A model generated the notes under the pieces. The model was not told the DNA's origin and ran no database searches. It saw only the letters and a list, made by a program, of their open reading frames with translations. Position numbers and translations under genes: made by a program. DNA of 63,062 nt, from positions 1-63,062 of the forward strand of contig JAJONO010000031.1 of NCBI GenBank assembly GCA_021323535.1. The letters are read 5' to 3'. Positions 34,461-42,861 of this stretch are shown one piece after another. This stretch comes from Bacteroidota bacterium. Lineage in GTDB: Bacteria; Bacteroidota; Bacteroidia; B-17B0; Aurantibacillaceae. Each line of letters opens with the position of its first letter. Within the stretch, counting starts at the first letter, position 1.

Positions 34461-34983
34461 GAATCAGGAGCCAAGAGACAAGATACAAGATTTGCATCTT
34501 TTACTCCAGGGTTTGCCTGAATGTAAATATCATTTTTTGTACTTCGGTCGTTAAGCTCAAACAGCTTGCCAAAGTTTCTTTATTGCCATATTGTCGTCTT
34601 TCACAAATCAACAATTGCCTTTGCAATTCATATGCAGAAGATAATGATGTTGAAACAAATTCTGCAAAATGTTTTCTTGTACGTTTTCCAGAACCTTCTG
34701 CAATGTTAGAAGGAATAGAACAGGAACTTCGGTTTATCTGGTCAATCATATTGAATCGTTCAGATTTAGGTAAACCTTCTGAGTACTTGTAGATCAAATC
34801 TGTAAGATCCATTGATTTTTTCCAGATGGAAAGATTTAAAAAATTGTGTGCCATATTCAAAATTTTAGCACAAGAACTTAAATCCTCTGTCTTGATTTTA
34901 ATCTGTTTAATAAATCAAACAACTTATTTACCTAAATCACATCCACAATCAATCTTGTTTCCTGATTCCAGATTCTTGTCTCT
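34461..34983. repeat. Related inverted sequences flanking the four-helix-bundle gene
   Basis: GAATCAGGAGCCAAGAGACA near 34461-34480, then AGATACAAGATT, is partly complementary to AATCTTGTTTCCTGATTC (34951-34968) and ATTCTTGTCTCT (34972-34983) on the other side of the gene at 34501-34860. The match is imperfect. It is consistent with a gene brought in between related repeats. Confidence 0.45.
34501..34860 (-). CDS. Four-helix-bundle protein, 23S rRNA intervening-sequence (IVS)/S23 family
   Basis: 119 residues; the start is either M1 or M3 (MAHNFLNLSIWKKSMDL). The family is recognisable from FLNLSIWKKSMDLTDLIYKY, INRSSCSIPSNIAEGSGK and FAEFVSTSLSSAYELQRQL. Relatives sit in 23S rRNA intervening sequences, alone in Bacteroidota chromosomes, and as Avd accessory proteins of diversity-generating retroelements; no rRNA, reverse transcriptase or target cassette is here. 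It lies between miaB and the sigma-54 activator, flanked by related inverted sequences, which suggests an insertion. Confidence 0.85.
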   Translation of the reverse strand: MNMAHNFLNLSIWKKSMDLTDLIYKYSEGLPKSERFNMIDQINRSSCSIPSNIAEGSGKRTRKHFAEFVSTSLSSAYELQRQLLICERRQYGNKETLASCLSLTTEVQKMIFTFRQTLE

Positions 34984-36418
34984 ATGAAACCACCTTGCCA
35001 ATCAGCGTCGAACTCGTACACGCATCAACAAAAACATTCACGTAATCGCCTTTTTTGTAATGTTCGCGGGGGAAAACAACTACACTATTCTGAGAATTTC
35101 TTCCCATTAACATGTCGTCGCTTTTTTTAGAAAATCCTTCTACTAAAACCCTGTGAATTTTTCCTACTCCCTGTTCGGTGCGAATGCCACTGTGCTTGCG
35201 CTGAAGATCCACAACTTCCTGTAGCCTTCTCTTCTTTACTTCTTCAGGAACATCATCGGTATATTTTCTTTCGGCCAGAGTTTTAGGACGTTCGCTGTAC
35301 ATGAACATGTAAGCAAAATCGTACTGAACTTTTTCCATGAGACTGATCGTTTCTTTGTGTTCCTCTTCTGTTTCCCCACAGAAACCTGTAATAATATCGG
35401 TACTGATACCGCAATCAGGAATAATTCTTCTGATGGCTTCCATTCTTTCAAGGTACCACTCGCGTGAATAACCACGGTTCATTTTTTCAAGAACATTGGA
35501 GTTGCCGCTTTGAACGGGTAAATGAATATTGTTGCAGATGTTTTCGTACTTCGCCATAATGTGAAGCACTTCATCGGTCATGTCTTTTGGATGAGAAGTT
35601 GAAAAGCGCACACGCAGATCCGGATCCAGTAAAGCAACTTTTTCCAGTAACTGTGCAAAATTCAATGAAGCTGCTTTTTGTTCTTCAGTAAGTTGTTCTT
35701 TTTTTAATCCGCCACCGGTCCATAAATAACTGTCTACGTTCTGGCCAAGTAAAGTTACTTCTCTGTAACCCTGAGCGAATAGATCTTTGGCTTCATGAAG
35801 AATAGTTTCCGGATCGCGGCTTCTTTCTCTTCCTCGCGTAAAAGGAACCACGCAAAAACTACACATATTATCGCAGCCACGTGTAATGCTTATAAATGCA
35901 GTAACACCGTTTGTACCAAGACGCACAGGGGTTAAATCGGCATAAGTTTCTTCCTTACTTAATATAACGTTAATGGCACGATGCCCGTCTTCGGCCTGTT
36001 CCAGGAGGTTAGGAAGATCGCGGTAAGCGTCGGGACCAACTACTATATCCACCAGTTTTTCCTGTTCAAGGAACTGTGCCTTTAAGCGCTCAGCCATACA
36101 GCCAAGAACGCCAACAAGGGCTTTAGGATTTTTTTGTTTTACACGTTTAAAATCATTGAGGCGATTACGTACTTTTGATTCAGCTCCTTCGCGTATGGCA
36201 CAGGTGTTCACAAAAATCACATCGGCCTCTTCGAAGTTCTGAGTGGTACTATATCCTTTATCTATTAATATAGAGGCTACAATTTCGCTATCACTAAAGT
36301 TCATCTGGCAGCCATAGCTCTCCAAAAACAGCTTTTTAGAGCCAGTATTTTTAGAATTAACATTTAAAGCCTGACCCTGGATGCTTTCGTCGATCACTTT
36401 ATTTTCTGAATTGTTCAT
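34982..36418 (-). CDS. miaB: tRNA-2-methylthio-N6-dimethylallyladenosine synthase MiaB
   Basis: 478 residues from ATG 36418 (MNNSENKV); the ATG at 36451 is less likely. Order: methylthiotransferase N-terminal domain with Cys in [26 protein letters not shown] and GCMAERLK, radical SAM motif CDNMCSFC near 178-186, [13 protein letters not shown], and the C-terminal TRAM domain ([18 protein letters not shown]). It adds a methylthio group to isopentenyl-adenosine 37 of tRNAs that read UNN codons. All six cluster cysteines can be seen. Divergent from topA. Confidence 0.96.
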   Translation of the reverse strand: MNNSENKVIDESIQGQALNVNSKNTGSKKLFLESYGCQMNFSDSEIVASILIDKGYSTTQNFEEADVIFVNTCAIREGAESKVRNRLNDFKRVKQKNPKALVGVLGCMAERLKAQFLEQEKLVDIVVGPDAYRDLPNLLEQAEDGHRAINVILSKEETYADLTPVRLGTNGVTAFISITRGCDNMCSFCVVPFTRGRERSRDPETILHEAKDLFAQGYREVTLLGQNVDSYLWTGGGLKKEQLTEEQKAASLNFAQLLEKVALLDPDLRVRFSTSHPKDMTDEVLHIMAKYENICNNIHLPVQSGNSNVLEKMNRGYSREWYLERMEAIRRIIPDCGISTDIITGFCGETEEEHKETISLMEKVQYDFAYMFMYSERPKTLAERKYTDDVPEEVKKRRLQEVVDLQRKHSGIRTEQGVGKIHRVLVEGFSKKSDDMLMGRNSQNSVVVFPREHYKKGDYVNVFVDACTSSTLIGKVVS

Positions 36419-36625
36419 TTGGACTTGCGAAATTAGTGAAAATAATGCCAAATTGGCATATTTTTAACAATTTTGATGCCTTTTATCGAAATTTAAGAAC
36501 GATTGAGCCATTAATTTGGAGTTTGTAATAATATTTATTTTTCTTTGCAGCTTTTAAAACCCACATTTCAAAATCTGAAAGGAATTAAACCTTTAGAATT
36601 TTGTTTGACATTTTGAACATTATAC

Positions 36626-39139
36626 ATGAGTAAAAACCTGGTTATAGTTGAGTCTCCTGCGAAAGCAAAAACAATAGAAGGATTTTTAGGGAAAGATTTT
36701 ACGGTAAGATCGAGTTTTGGCCACGTACGCGATCTCGTTAAAAAAGGCTACGGTGTTGATATTGAAAAGAATTTTACTCCTACTTATGAGGTTCAGCCCG
36801 ATAAGGAAAAAGTAATAAACGAACTCAAAAAATTAAGTAAGAATGCCGAAATGGTTTGGCTCGCATCCGATGAGGACCGCGAGGGAGAAGCCATCAGCTG
36901 GCATTTATTTGAGACGTTAGGTCTTGATAAAAAGAAAACAAAACGTATTGTTTTTCATGAGATCACGAAACCTGCCATTGAGAAGGCGATCAAAAATCCC
37001 CGTGAAATAGATATTAATTTAGTGAACGCGCAACAGGCGCGCCGTATTCTTGACCGTTTGGTTGGTTTCGAACTCTCTCCAATTTTGTGGAGAAAAGTGC
37101 GCCCGAGCCTTTCTGCCGGAAGGGTACAATCGGTGGCCGTTAGGTTAATTGTTGAGCGCGAAAGAGAAATTCAAAACCACGTTTCTACGTCGGCTTTTAA
37201 AGTATCTGCATTATTTTTTGTAGAGAAGTCTGTTTTAAAAGCAGAACTTGATACACGATTCAAAACCGAAAAAGAAGCTCAGGCTTTCCTCGAAAAATGT
37301 AAGAACGCTATCTATAATATAAATAGCCTCGAAACAAAACCAGCGAAACGTTCGCCTGCTGCTCCTTTTACAACATCTACTTTACAGCAGGAAGCCGCGC
37401 GTAAATTAGGTTTCAGCGTGGCGCAAACCATGATGATAGCCCAGCGTTTATACGAAGCCGGTAAGATTACCTACATGCGTACCGATTCTGTGAATCTCTC
37501 GGAAACCGCAATGGGACAAGCCAAAGAAGCTATCACCGGAAATTACGGTGCAAAATATTATCAGCCACGTCAATATAAAACAAAAAGCAAAGGTGCCCAG
37601 GAAGCTCACGAGGCCATTCGTCCTACATATATTCAAACACAGGAAGTGGATGGCGAGCGTAACGAACAACGTTTATATGAATTGATCTGGAAACGTACCA
37701 TTGCCAGCCAGATGGCCGATGCTGAATTGGAAAAAACAACAGCGAAGATCGGAATCAATACCACGTCTGAATTATTTGTTGCACAAGGTGAAGTTTTAAA
37801 ATTTGATGGTTTCTTAAAAGTATATATTGAAGGTACCGACGAGGAAAGTGATGAAGAAAATTCATCAATGCTTCCTCCAATGAAAGAAGGCGATAAACTT
37901 AAATTAAAAGAAATCGTTGCTCAGGAAAGATTTACTCACCACCCGCCGCGTTATACCGAGGCGAGCTTAGTAAAGAAACTGGAAGAGCTTGGAATTGGTC
38001 GTCCGAGTACTTATGCGCCAACGATAAGTACTGTACAAAAGCGTAATTACGTTGAGAAAACCGACAAAGAAGGAACACCGCGTAATTATGTGATGTTGAA
38101 TTTTGATGGTAGCAACATTAAAAAAGAAATTAAAACTGAAAATACAGGGGCCGAAAAATCAAAGCTCTTCCCTACTGATATTGGTATGGTGGTGAATGAT
38201 TTTCTTCTCCAGTATTTCCCTGATATTCTCGATTTTCATTTTACCGCAAAAGTTGAAGAAGAGTTTGATGAAATTGCTGATGGTAAAATTGAATGGACAA
38301 AAATGCTGAAAGAGTTTTATAAACCTTTCCATAAAACCGTTGAGAAAACCATTGATAATAGCGAGCGTGCTTCGGGCGAGCGTCATTTAGGAAAAGATCC
38401 TGTATCAGGAAAAGATGTGATTGTTCGTATTGGCCGTTTCGGGCCCCTTGCTCAAATCGGAGTAACCAACGAAGAAACAGGTGAAAAACCACGATTCGCA
38501 GGGCTTCGCAAGGACCAGCGTATGGAAACCATTACTCTTGATGAAGCATTGTTACTCTTTAAAATGCCCCGTGTAGTTGGCGAGTTTGAAGAAAAGGAAA
38601 TGAAAGTGGGTATTGGCAGATTTGGTCCGTACGTAGTACATAACAGTGTATTTACAAGTCTTGGTAAAGAAGATGACCCTTATACCATTGGAGCGGAACG
38701 TTGCATTGAATTGATTTTAGCGAAACGTAAAAAGGACGCAGAAAAGCTTATTAAACAATTTGACGAGAATCCTGATCTCAAAGTATTAAACGGTCGTTGG
38801 GGTCCGTTCATTGCTTTAGGAAGAGAAAATTTCAGAATTCCGAAAGGAACTGAGCCTGCGAAATTAACCTTTGGCGATGTAGTTCAGATCATCGGTGGAA
38901 TTGATAAATACGAACAGGTGATCGAAAATTCGAAATTCAAAGCCGGAAAAAAAGGTGGTAAAAAAGCGGCGAAGAAAAAAACAGCTTCTGCCGGAGAACC
39001 AAAATTAAAAGTGGTTAAGAAAGCGGCGCCTAAGAAAACCACCGTAAAGAAAGCAGCTGCTAAAAAAGCTGCGCCTGCAAAGAAAACAACAGTAAAAAAA
39101 GCCGCTCCAAAAAAAGCAGCAGCTAAGAAGAAAAAATAA
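36626..39139 (+). CDS. topA: DNA topoisomerase I with lysine/alanine-rich C-terminal tail
   Basis: 837 residues. N-terminal Toprim domain (LVIVESPAKAKTIEGFLG, ASDEDREGEAISWHL), then the central domain with catalytic Tyr283 in ITYMRTDSVNLS, and LEELGIGRPSTYAPTI. It relaxes negative supercoils. The C terminus has three or four type C repeats (GRFGPLAQIG, GRFGPYVVHN, GRWGPFIALG) in place of zinc fingers, then a tail of about 60 residues of KKAAPKK/AAKK-like repeats resembling eukaryotic histone H1 tails. The tail is longer than needed for activity and probably binds DNA. Monocistronic with its own terminator. Confidence 0.97.
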   Translation: MSKNLVIVESPAKAKTIEGFLGKDFTVRSSFGHVRDLVKKGYGVDIEKNFTPTYEVQPDKEKVINELKKLSKNAEMVWLASDEDREGEAISWHLFETLGLDKKKTKRIVFHEITKPAIEKAIKNPREIDINLVNAQQARRILDRLVGFELSPILWRKVRPSLSAGRVQSVAVRLIVEREREIQNHVSTSAFKVSALFFVEKSVLKAELDTRFKTEKEAQAFLEKCKNAIYNINSLETKPAKRSPAAPFTTSTLQQEAARKLGFSVAQTMMIAQRLYEAGKITYMRTDSVNLSETAMGQAKEAITGNYGAKYYQPRQYKTKSKGAQEAHEAIRPTYIQTQEVDGERNEQRLYELIWKRTIASQMADAELEKTTAKIGINTTSELFVAQGEVLKFDGFLKVYIEGTDEESDEENSSMLPPMKEGDKLKLKEIVAQERFTHHPPRYTEASLVKKLEELGIGRPSTYAPTISTVQKRNYVEKTDKEGTPRNYVMLNFDGSNIKKEIKTENTGAEKSKLFPTDIGMVVNDFLLQYFPDILDFHFTAKVEEEFDEIADGKIEWTKMLKEFYKPFHKTVEKTIDNSERASGERHLGKDPVSGKDVIVRIGRFGPLAQIGVTNEETGEKPRFAGLRKDQRMETITLDEALLLFKMPRVVGEFEEKEMKVGIGRFGPYVVHNSVFTSLGKEDDPYTIGAERCIELILAKRKKDAEKLIKQFDENPDLKVLNGRWGPFIALGRENFRIPKGTEPAKLTFGDVVQIIGGIDKYEQVIENSKFKAGKKGGKKAAKKKTASAGEPKLKVVKKAAPKKTTVKKAAAKKAAPAKKTTVKKAAPKKAAAKKKK

Positions 39140-39144
39140 ATCAG

Positions 39145-39170
39145 AAACGCCGGAAACCCCGGCGTTTTTT
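39145..39170 (+). terminator. Terminator after topA
   Basis: ACGCCGG (39147-39153) pairs with CCGGCGT (39159-39165), loop AAACC, then TTTTTT. It overlaps the end of the convergent kinase-like gene. Confidence 0.88.
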
Positions 39171-39678
39171 ATTTTTGGATTATTGCTTTTAGTTCCTCAA
39201 CCAGTTCCTGTTCACTTTTGTTTTCGTTGTTGATCCTGAAATCTGTTGAAAGATCTCTTTTCAGAACCATTTCATTGATCATATTTACCTGATCGTCGGA
39301 AACATTAATGTGAGCAAATGTATCACGTGTTTTCACCCGTTCAAGGCAAAGAAGAGTGTTTACTTCCAACCGGATCGTAACGACTTGAAAATCTTTTCTC
39401 AGATTGGCCAGCATGGTATCAAAACTATTGGTTAAGCCAGTGGATTCAAAGACAATCCTGGAATTTATATTTAACGCATTTTTTATTCCATTCTCAATGA
39501 TTTGAAATACTTCTTTAATATAATCGTCGTTGGTTATGTGTCGTTCCTTTTTAATTTCTTTTGCCCAATCCTCCACCCTTATAAATTTTATATTAAAATG
39601 TTTATCGAACAAACTTCCAATAAAAGTCTTCCCACTTCCTTTAGGGCCAATTAATAAATAGATCTTTTTCTTATTCAT
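39169..39678 (-). CDS. P-loop kinase-like ATPase
   Basis: 169 residues from ATG 39678 (MNKKKIYLLIGPKGSGKTFIG); an upstream ATG adds only a poor stretch. Walker A GPKGSGKT lies at the very N terminus, followed by RVEDWAKEI and later VFESTGLTNSFDTMLANL, typical of AAA_18/AAA_33-type small kinases similar to shikimate or adenylate kinase. No substrate loop identifies it further. A TATTTTTG box lies just 4 nt before the ATG, so a leaderless message is possible. Confidence 0.75.
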   Translation of the reverse strand: MNKKKIYLLIGPKGSGKTFIGSLFDKHFNIKFIRVEDWAKEIKKERHITNDDYIKEVFQIIENGIKNALNINSRIVFESTGLTNSFDTMLANLRKDFQVVTIRLEVNTLLCLERVKTRDTFAHINVSDDQVNMINEMVLKRDLSTDFRINNENKSEQELVEELKAIIQK

Positions 39679-39694
39679 AACGCAAAAATAAAAA

Positions 39695-39721
39695 AAACGT
39701 ATGAGCAAGGCCCATACGTTT
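39695..39721 (-). terminator. Hairpin with T run between the TerB-like and kinase-like genes
   Basis: AAACGTATG (39695-39703) pairs with CATACGTTT (39713-39721); on the reverse strand a run of Ts follows. It lies 120 nt after the stop of the TerB-like gene. Confidence 0.6.
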
Positions 39722-40465
39722 TTGTTTTTGAGGAAATTGTAAGTGGAGGTTCCTCAAATGAAATATGTTTTTGGTGTCACATATCTTTATGGTTATAAGT
39801 TACACGTTAACAAATAACGAATAACGATTAATCTTTAATGTTAAGCCGCTTTCTCAAAAAACACCGGATCACCTTTAATACTTTCAAGTTCCTTTTTAAA
39901 GTCGTCTATCATGTCCTGCTCTTCCGATGAAATGTCGTCATGCGCCTCGGCTACACGTTCCATTACACGAATAAACTTGTCTTTTATTTCGGGGCTAACG
40001 TAGTGGCTATTCAGTTTTACCTGGTGAAGTGCAAACTCATAAGCTGTTTTTGAATCCAGTTTATCTCTGTCGAATAACTGAAAAACAATATCTGAGATAT
40101 CAAGCATGGGGTTTTTATCTCCTAACTCTTCTTCAAGAATTTCGTGAAACTGTTCACGTTCTTCCCTCTGCACTTTTCCATCCACTTTTGCTATGGCATA
40201 GGCCATCTCGCCTATCGCATAGTATAAACTCTCTAATGATGTCATTTTTTTAAACTTTAATGTTCCTGAAATAATAGTTTAAAGAAGCGTGCCTTACAGC
40301 ATTTATTTAACAGGTTTTTAGATAATCAACGCTAAATAGAAGCTGAAGTCTAACAAGAATTGACATCCCTCGAATTAAAAAATTAATAAGGCGTCTGTGA
40401 AAATCTGTGAAAACCTGCTGCTGAAAAATTCATGTAACACAAATTTGATATATCTTTAATTTTAA
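39722..40465. other. Non-coding stretches around the TerB-like gene
   Basis: The gaps 39722-39840 and 40246-40465 hold no gene. The first has short AACGAATAACG-like units (39806-39832). The second has GTCTGTGAAAATCTGTGAAAA near 40390-40415, a fragment of the CAGATTTC repeat family, and a possible -7 box TATCTTTA at 40451. Confidence 0.4.
39841..40245 (-). CDS. TerB-like (DUF533-type) helical protein
   Basis: 134 residues, no signal peptide. The sequence starts with a TerB-like pattern, SLYYAIGEMAYAIAKVDGKVQREERE (helix, then VDGxV...E), and repeats it with KFIRVMERVAEAHDDISSEEQ, the two acidic Asp/Glu-rich turns expected from the TerB fold, which may bind a metal. Assignment is by this pattern only. 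TerB-like proteins occur in tellurite-resistance and stress systems, but no other ter gene is here, so the role is unknown. Confidence 0.7.
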   Translation of the reverse strand: MTSLESLYYAIGEMAYAIAKVDGKVQREEREQFHEILEEELGDKNPMLDISDIVFQLFDRDKLDSKTAYEFALHQVKLNSHYVSPEIKDKFIRVMERVAEAHDDISSEEQDMIDDFKKELESIKGDPVFFEKAA

Positions 40466-41005
40466 ATGGAAAACGGTCCCCGGCTTTCTCACAGAGGTAT
40501 GTTGATCGCCTTTTTACTCGGTGCACCTTTAGGTTTACTGGTAATAGCTGCTCTCTTGGCAGCGATTGCTTATTGCGTATATATGATAAATCCATGGCTC
40601 ACTTTTATTCTGCTTATGTATATCGGAGCCGTTATCTGGATGTGTGCCGCAATGATACTTATTCTTCTTCCTATAGGCAGATATATTGAATGGTGCGTTA
40701 TCAAAAAACAATCCCTCCTGCGCATATCTCTCACAAGTTCTTTTCTGGTTAGTCTGGGTATGTGGCTCACGTTCGGACTAAAAAACTATTACGACATATT
40801 TCAATTATTTTCGTTTGCAGGAGTGGATTTCTTTGCAGAACCATTAGCTTCCAACCACTTTTTTTTGGTTCCCCTGATAGGATTCGCCGTCACATTTGTA
40901 TTAGGTACTTTTACGATCGCGTTTCTGGTATGTTACGTTATCAGGAAACGTGTAAATAATGCTTTATTAAAAGATAGCATTAACAATTCGTTTAATTTTC
41001 ATTAG
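40466..41005 (+). CDS. Hypothetical four-helix membrane protein
   Basis: 179 residues with about four membrane helices: 12-36, 42-70, 85-105 and 135-165 (for example GAPLGLLVIAALLAAIAYCV and FLVPLIGFAVTFVLG). No family recognised. Short soluble ends and a loop rich in Phe/Tyr. It stands alone, with the next gene 58 nt downstream in the same direction. A TATCTTTA box ends 7 nt before the ATG. Confidence 0.65.
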   Translation: MENGPRLSHRGMLIAFLLGAPLGLLVIAALLAAIAYCVYMINPWLTFILLMYIGAVIWMCAAMILILLPIGRYIEWCVIKKQSLLRISLTSSFLVSLGMWLTFGLKNYYDIFQLFSFAGVDFFAEPLASNHFFLVPLIGFAVTFVLGTFTIAFLVCYVIRKRVNNALLKDSINNSFNFH

Positions 41006-41063
41006 GATTTTTTAGATTTTATCTGGCGATATTAACTCTACTTTGGCTGAAAATTATTTCGCT

Positions 41064-41480
41064 ATGAAAAAACTATTCACACTCTTCGCTCTCACATTGT
41101 TCACTCACTCCGTTTTTGCCCAGGATCCATGGAAAAAAGAGCAGATCATGCCAACTAAAGAACTGGCTGATAAAATAAACAGTAAAAAGAATGTCCCAAT
41201 TATTCTGAATACTGGTCCAATGGATCAGATCAAAGGCGCTGTGAAAATAGGAGCTGTAAATTCGCCTGAAGGCATACAGAAGCTAAAAAATAATCTTGCA
41301 ACGGCAGATAAAAACACAGAAGTGGTTATTTATTGCGGATGTTGTTCTTATGCTAATTGTCCTAACATACGGCCTGCCTTTAACGAAGCTGTAAAACTTG
41401 GATTTAAAAAAGTAAAGGTTCTTGATATTCCAGAAGGACTTGGTGTTGACTGGACAGCTAAGGGCTTTCCGCAGGAATAA
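41064..41480 (+). CDS. Secreted rhodanese-like protein with Cys-rich active loop
   Basis: 138 residues from ATG 41064, which gives a signal peptide (MKKLFTLFALTLFTHSVFAQ); the frame start at 41043 does not. A rhodanese-like domain follows with the sulfur-carrying loop in VVIYCGCCSYANCPNIRPAF: four Cys close together rather than the usual single Cys. From memory, related Bacteroidota proteins share this CGCC...CPN loop. It is probably periplasmic and may transfer sulfur or bind a thiophilic metal. A dispersed hairpin begins 14 nt after its stop. Confidence 0.8.
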   Translation: MKKLFTLFALTLFTHSVFAQDPWKKEQIMPTKELADKINSKKNVPIILNTGPMDQIKGAVKIGAVNSPEGIQKLKNNLATADKNTEVVIYCGCCSYANCPNIRPAFNEAVKLGFKKVKVLDIPEGLGVDWTAKGFPQE

Positions 41481-41494
41481 TTCTCCATTTTTTT

Positions 41495-41576
41495 AGCCAC
41501 GGATTTCACAGATTTTCAGGACTTTTCACTGCTGCCAATGAAATTTCATCTGCGTTAATCTGTGAAATCTGCGACT
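41495..41576. repeat. Dispersed hairpin, CAGATTTC family
   Basis: AGCCACGGATTTCACAGATT (41495-41514) pairs with 41557-41576 at 17 of 20 positions. It resembles the hairpin at 12685-12749 and lies 14 nt after the rhodanese stop, and before the GNAT gene. Confidence 0.7.
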
Positions 41577-41594
41577 TATAATTATCTTAGCTCT

Positions 41595-42104
41595 ATGCAG
41601 ATTCTCCCAAGCATTCCAACCGATATTGATATCATCTTTGAGTTTTACGACAAAGCCATCGCCTTTCAGAAAGCTAATTCAAATCAACACTGGTTACCTT
41701 TTGAACGTTCTTTAATTGAAAAAGAAATTGAAGAACATCGTCAATGGAAAATTGTAATGGAAGGTAAGATCGTATGCATTTTCGCTATTACCTTCAGCGA
41801 TCCAAATATATGGGGAGAAAGAAATACTGTACCTGCTATTTACATTCACCGCATTGTTACGAATCCCGACTTCAGGGGAAATAACTTTGTAGGAAATATT
41901 GTTGATTGGGCAAAGATCTACGGAAAACAACATGAAAAACGTTATGTCAGAATGGATACCTGGGGCGATAATCTTAAACTCAAATCGTATTATGAAAAGT
42001 TTGGATTCAGTTATCTGGGCATTATAACTCCTCAAAGGGTCAACGAGTTACCTGCTCATTACAGTTCCATCACTTTAAGTCTTTTCGAGCTTCCAATCCC
42101 CTAA
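41595..42104 (+). CDS. GNAT-family acetyltransferase
   Basis: 169 residues from ATG 41595 (MQILPSIPTDIDIIFEFY); an earlier in-frame start at 41562 lies in the repeat. GNAT fold: IVCIFAITFSD, the AcCoA strand IYIHRIVTNPDFRGNNFVGNIVDWA (motif A with RGNNF in place of the usual RGxGxG), and YVRMDTWGDNLKLKSYYEKFGFSYLG (motif B). The loop has one Gly fewer than the consensus, so activity should be checked. Substrate unknown. Confidence 0.8.
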   Translation: MQILPSIPTDIDIIFEFYDKAIAFQKANSNQHWLPFERSLIEKEIEEHRQWKIVMEGKIVCIFAITFSDPNIWGERNTVPAIYIHRIVTNPDFRGNNFVGNIVDWAKIYGKQHEKRYVRMDTWGDNLKLKSYYEKFGFSYLGIITPQRVNELPAHYSSITLSLFELPIP

Positions 42105-42208
42105 AAAAGGGATTCTCACATCAATTTACAGTTATTAACATAGGGTTTTTATTTACTTCTTAAAATGGAACGGTAATTGTAGCTTCAATACGGTAATTTT
42201 ATTAGCCA

Positions 42209-42817
42209 ATGCAATTCCCATCTATATCTGTGAAACTACGGTTAAATGTATTTTTTTTCGCTTTGTTCTTTTTTTCGGCTGGAATTAAATCACAGATATT
42301 AACGTTGGACGAGCTTGTTTTGTACCCCCGATTAAATGCCGATGTTATTTCCGAGAAACTTGTGTCTAAAGGTTGGAACGTGAATTCACTCGAATTTGTT
42401 GCCGATAGTCATTTCGTTAGAAGAACATGGATGGTTCCCAATAACTACAACGACCTTAAATCTTATGTGTTGTTTTACGATTTCACAAATGATACTTCTG
42501 AGAACCACCTGATCTACCAGTTCTCTGATAAAAAAATTCTTAGCGGTTATCAAACCCAGCTTGATAAAGCAGGATTTACCCATCTTAAACAAAAATCAAA
42601 AGGAAAAAAGAACCGTAAGGAAAAGATTGACCCGGGCGTTTATAAAGAAAAAACAGAAGTTTATTATTCTGAAAAACACATTACTGTGATCGAACTCAGA
42701 GAAGTATTCATATACGGAATGAACTCCTACCTGGTTTATACTTATAAGGCTAATTCAGGAATAGGAAAGAATACAGTACAGGAAACAGGAAATAAGGTAC
42801 CAAAAATTCAGGACTAA
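42209..42817 (+). CDS. Hypothetical secreted protein, tandem paralogue 1
   Basis: 202 residues with a signal peptide (LRLNVFFFALFFFSAGIKSQ). The mature part starts QILTLDELVLYPRL and contains GWNVNSLEFVADS, VRRTWMVPNNYNDLKSYVLFYDF, LIYQFSDKK and a K-rich stretch before VYYSEKHITVIELREVFIYGMNSY. The same order of motifs occurs in the next gene, so the two are tandem duplicates. No known domain recognised. Export is probable, but there is no T9SS tail. Confidence 0.7.
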   Translation: MQFPSISVKLRLNVFFFALFFFSAGIKSQILTLDELVLYPRLNADVISEKLVSKGWNVNSLEFVADSHFVRRTWMVPNNYNDLKSYVLFYDFTNDTSENHLIYQFSDKKILSGYQTQLDKAGFTHLKQKSKGKKNRKEKIDPGVYKEKTEVYYSEKHITVIELREVFIYGMNSYLVYTYKANSGIGKNTVQETGNKVPKIQD

Positions 42818-42861
42818 CATCCCGGAGCATCCCCTTCCTCCGGCTAACTAAATTAATTATT

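Noticed and set aside
34501-34860. A diversity-generating retroelement around the Avd-like gene
   Set aside because: No reverse transcriptase, template repeat or variable repeat is present nearby.
39841-40245. A tellurite-resistance cluster from the TerB-like gene
   Set aside because: No terA, terC, terD or terE gene lies near; the fold alone is not enough.
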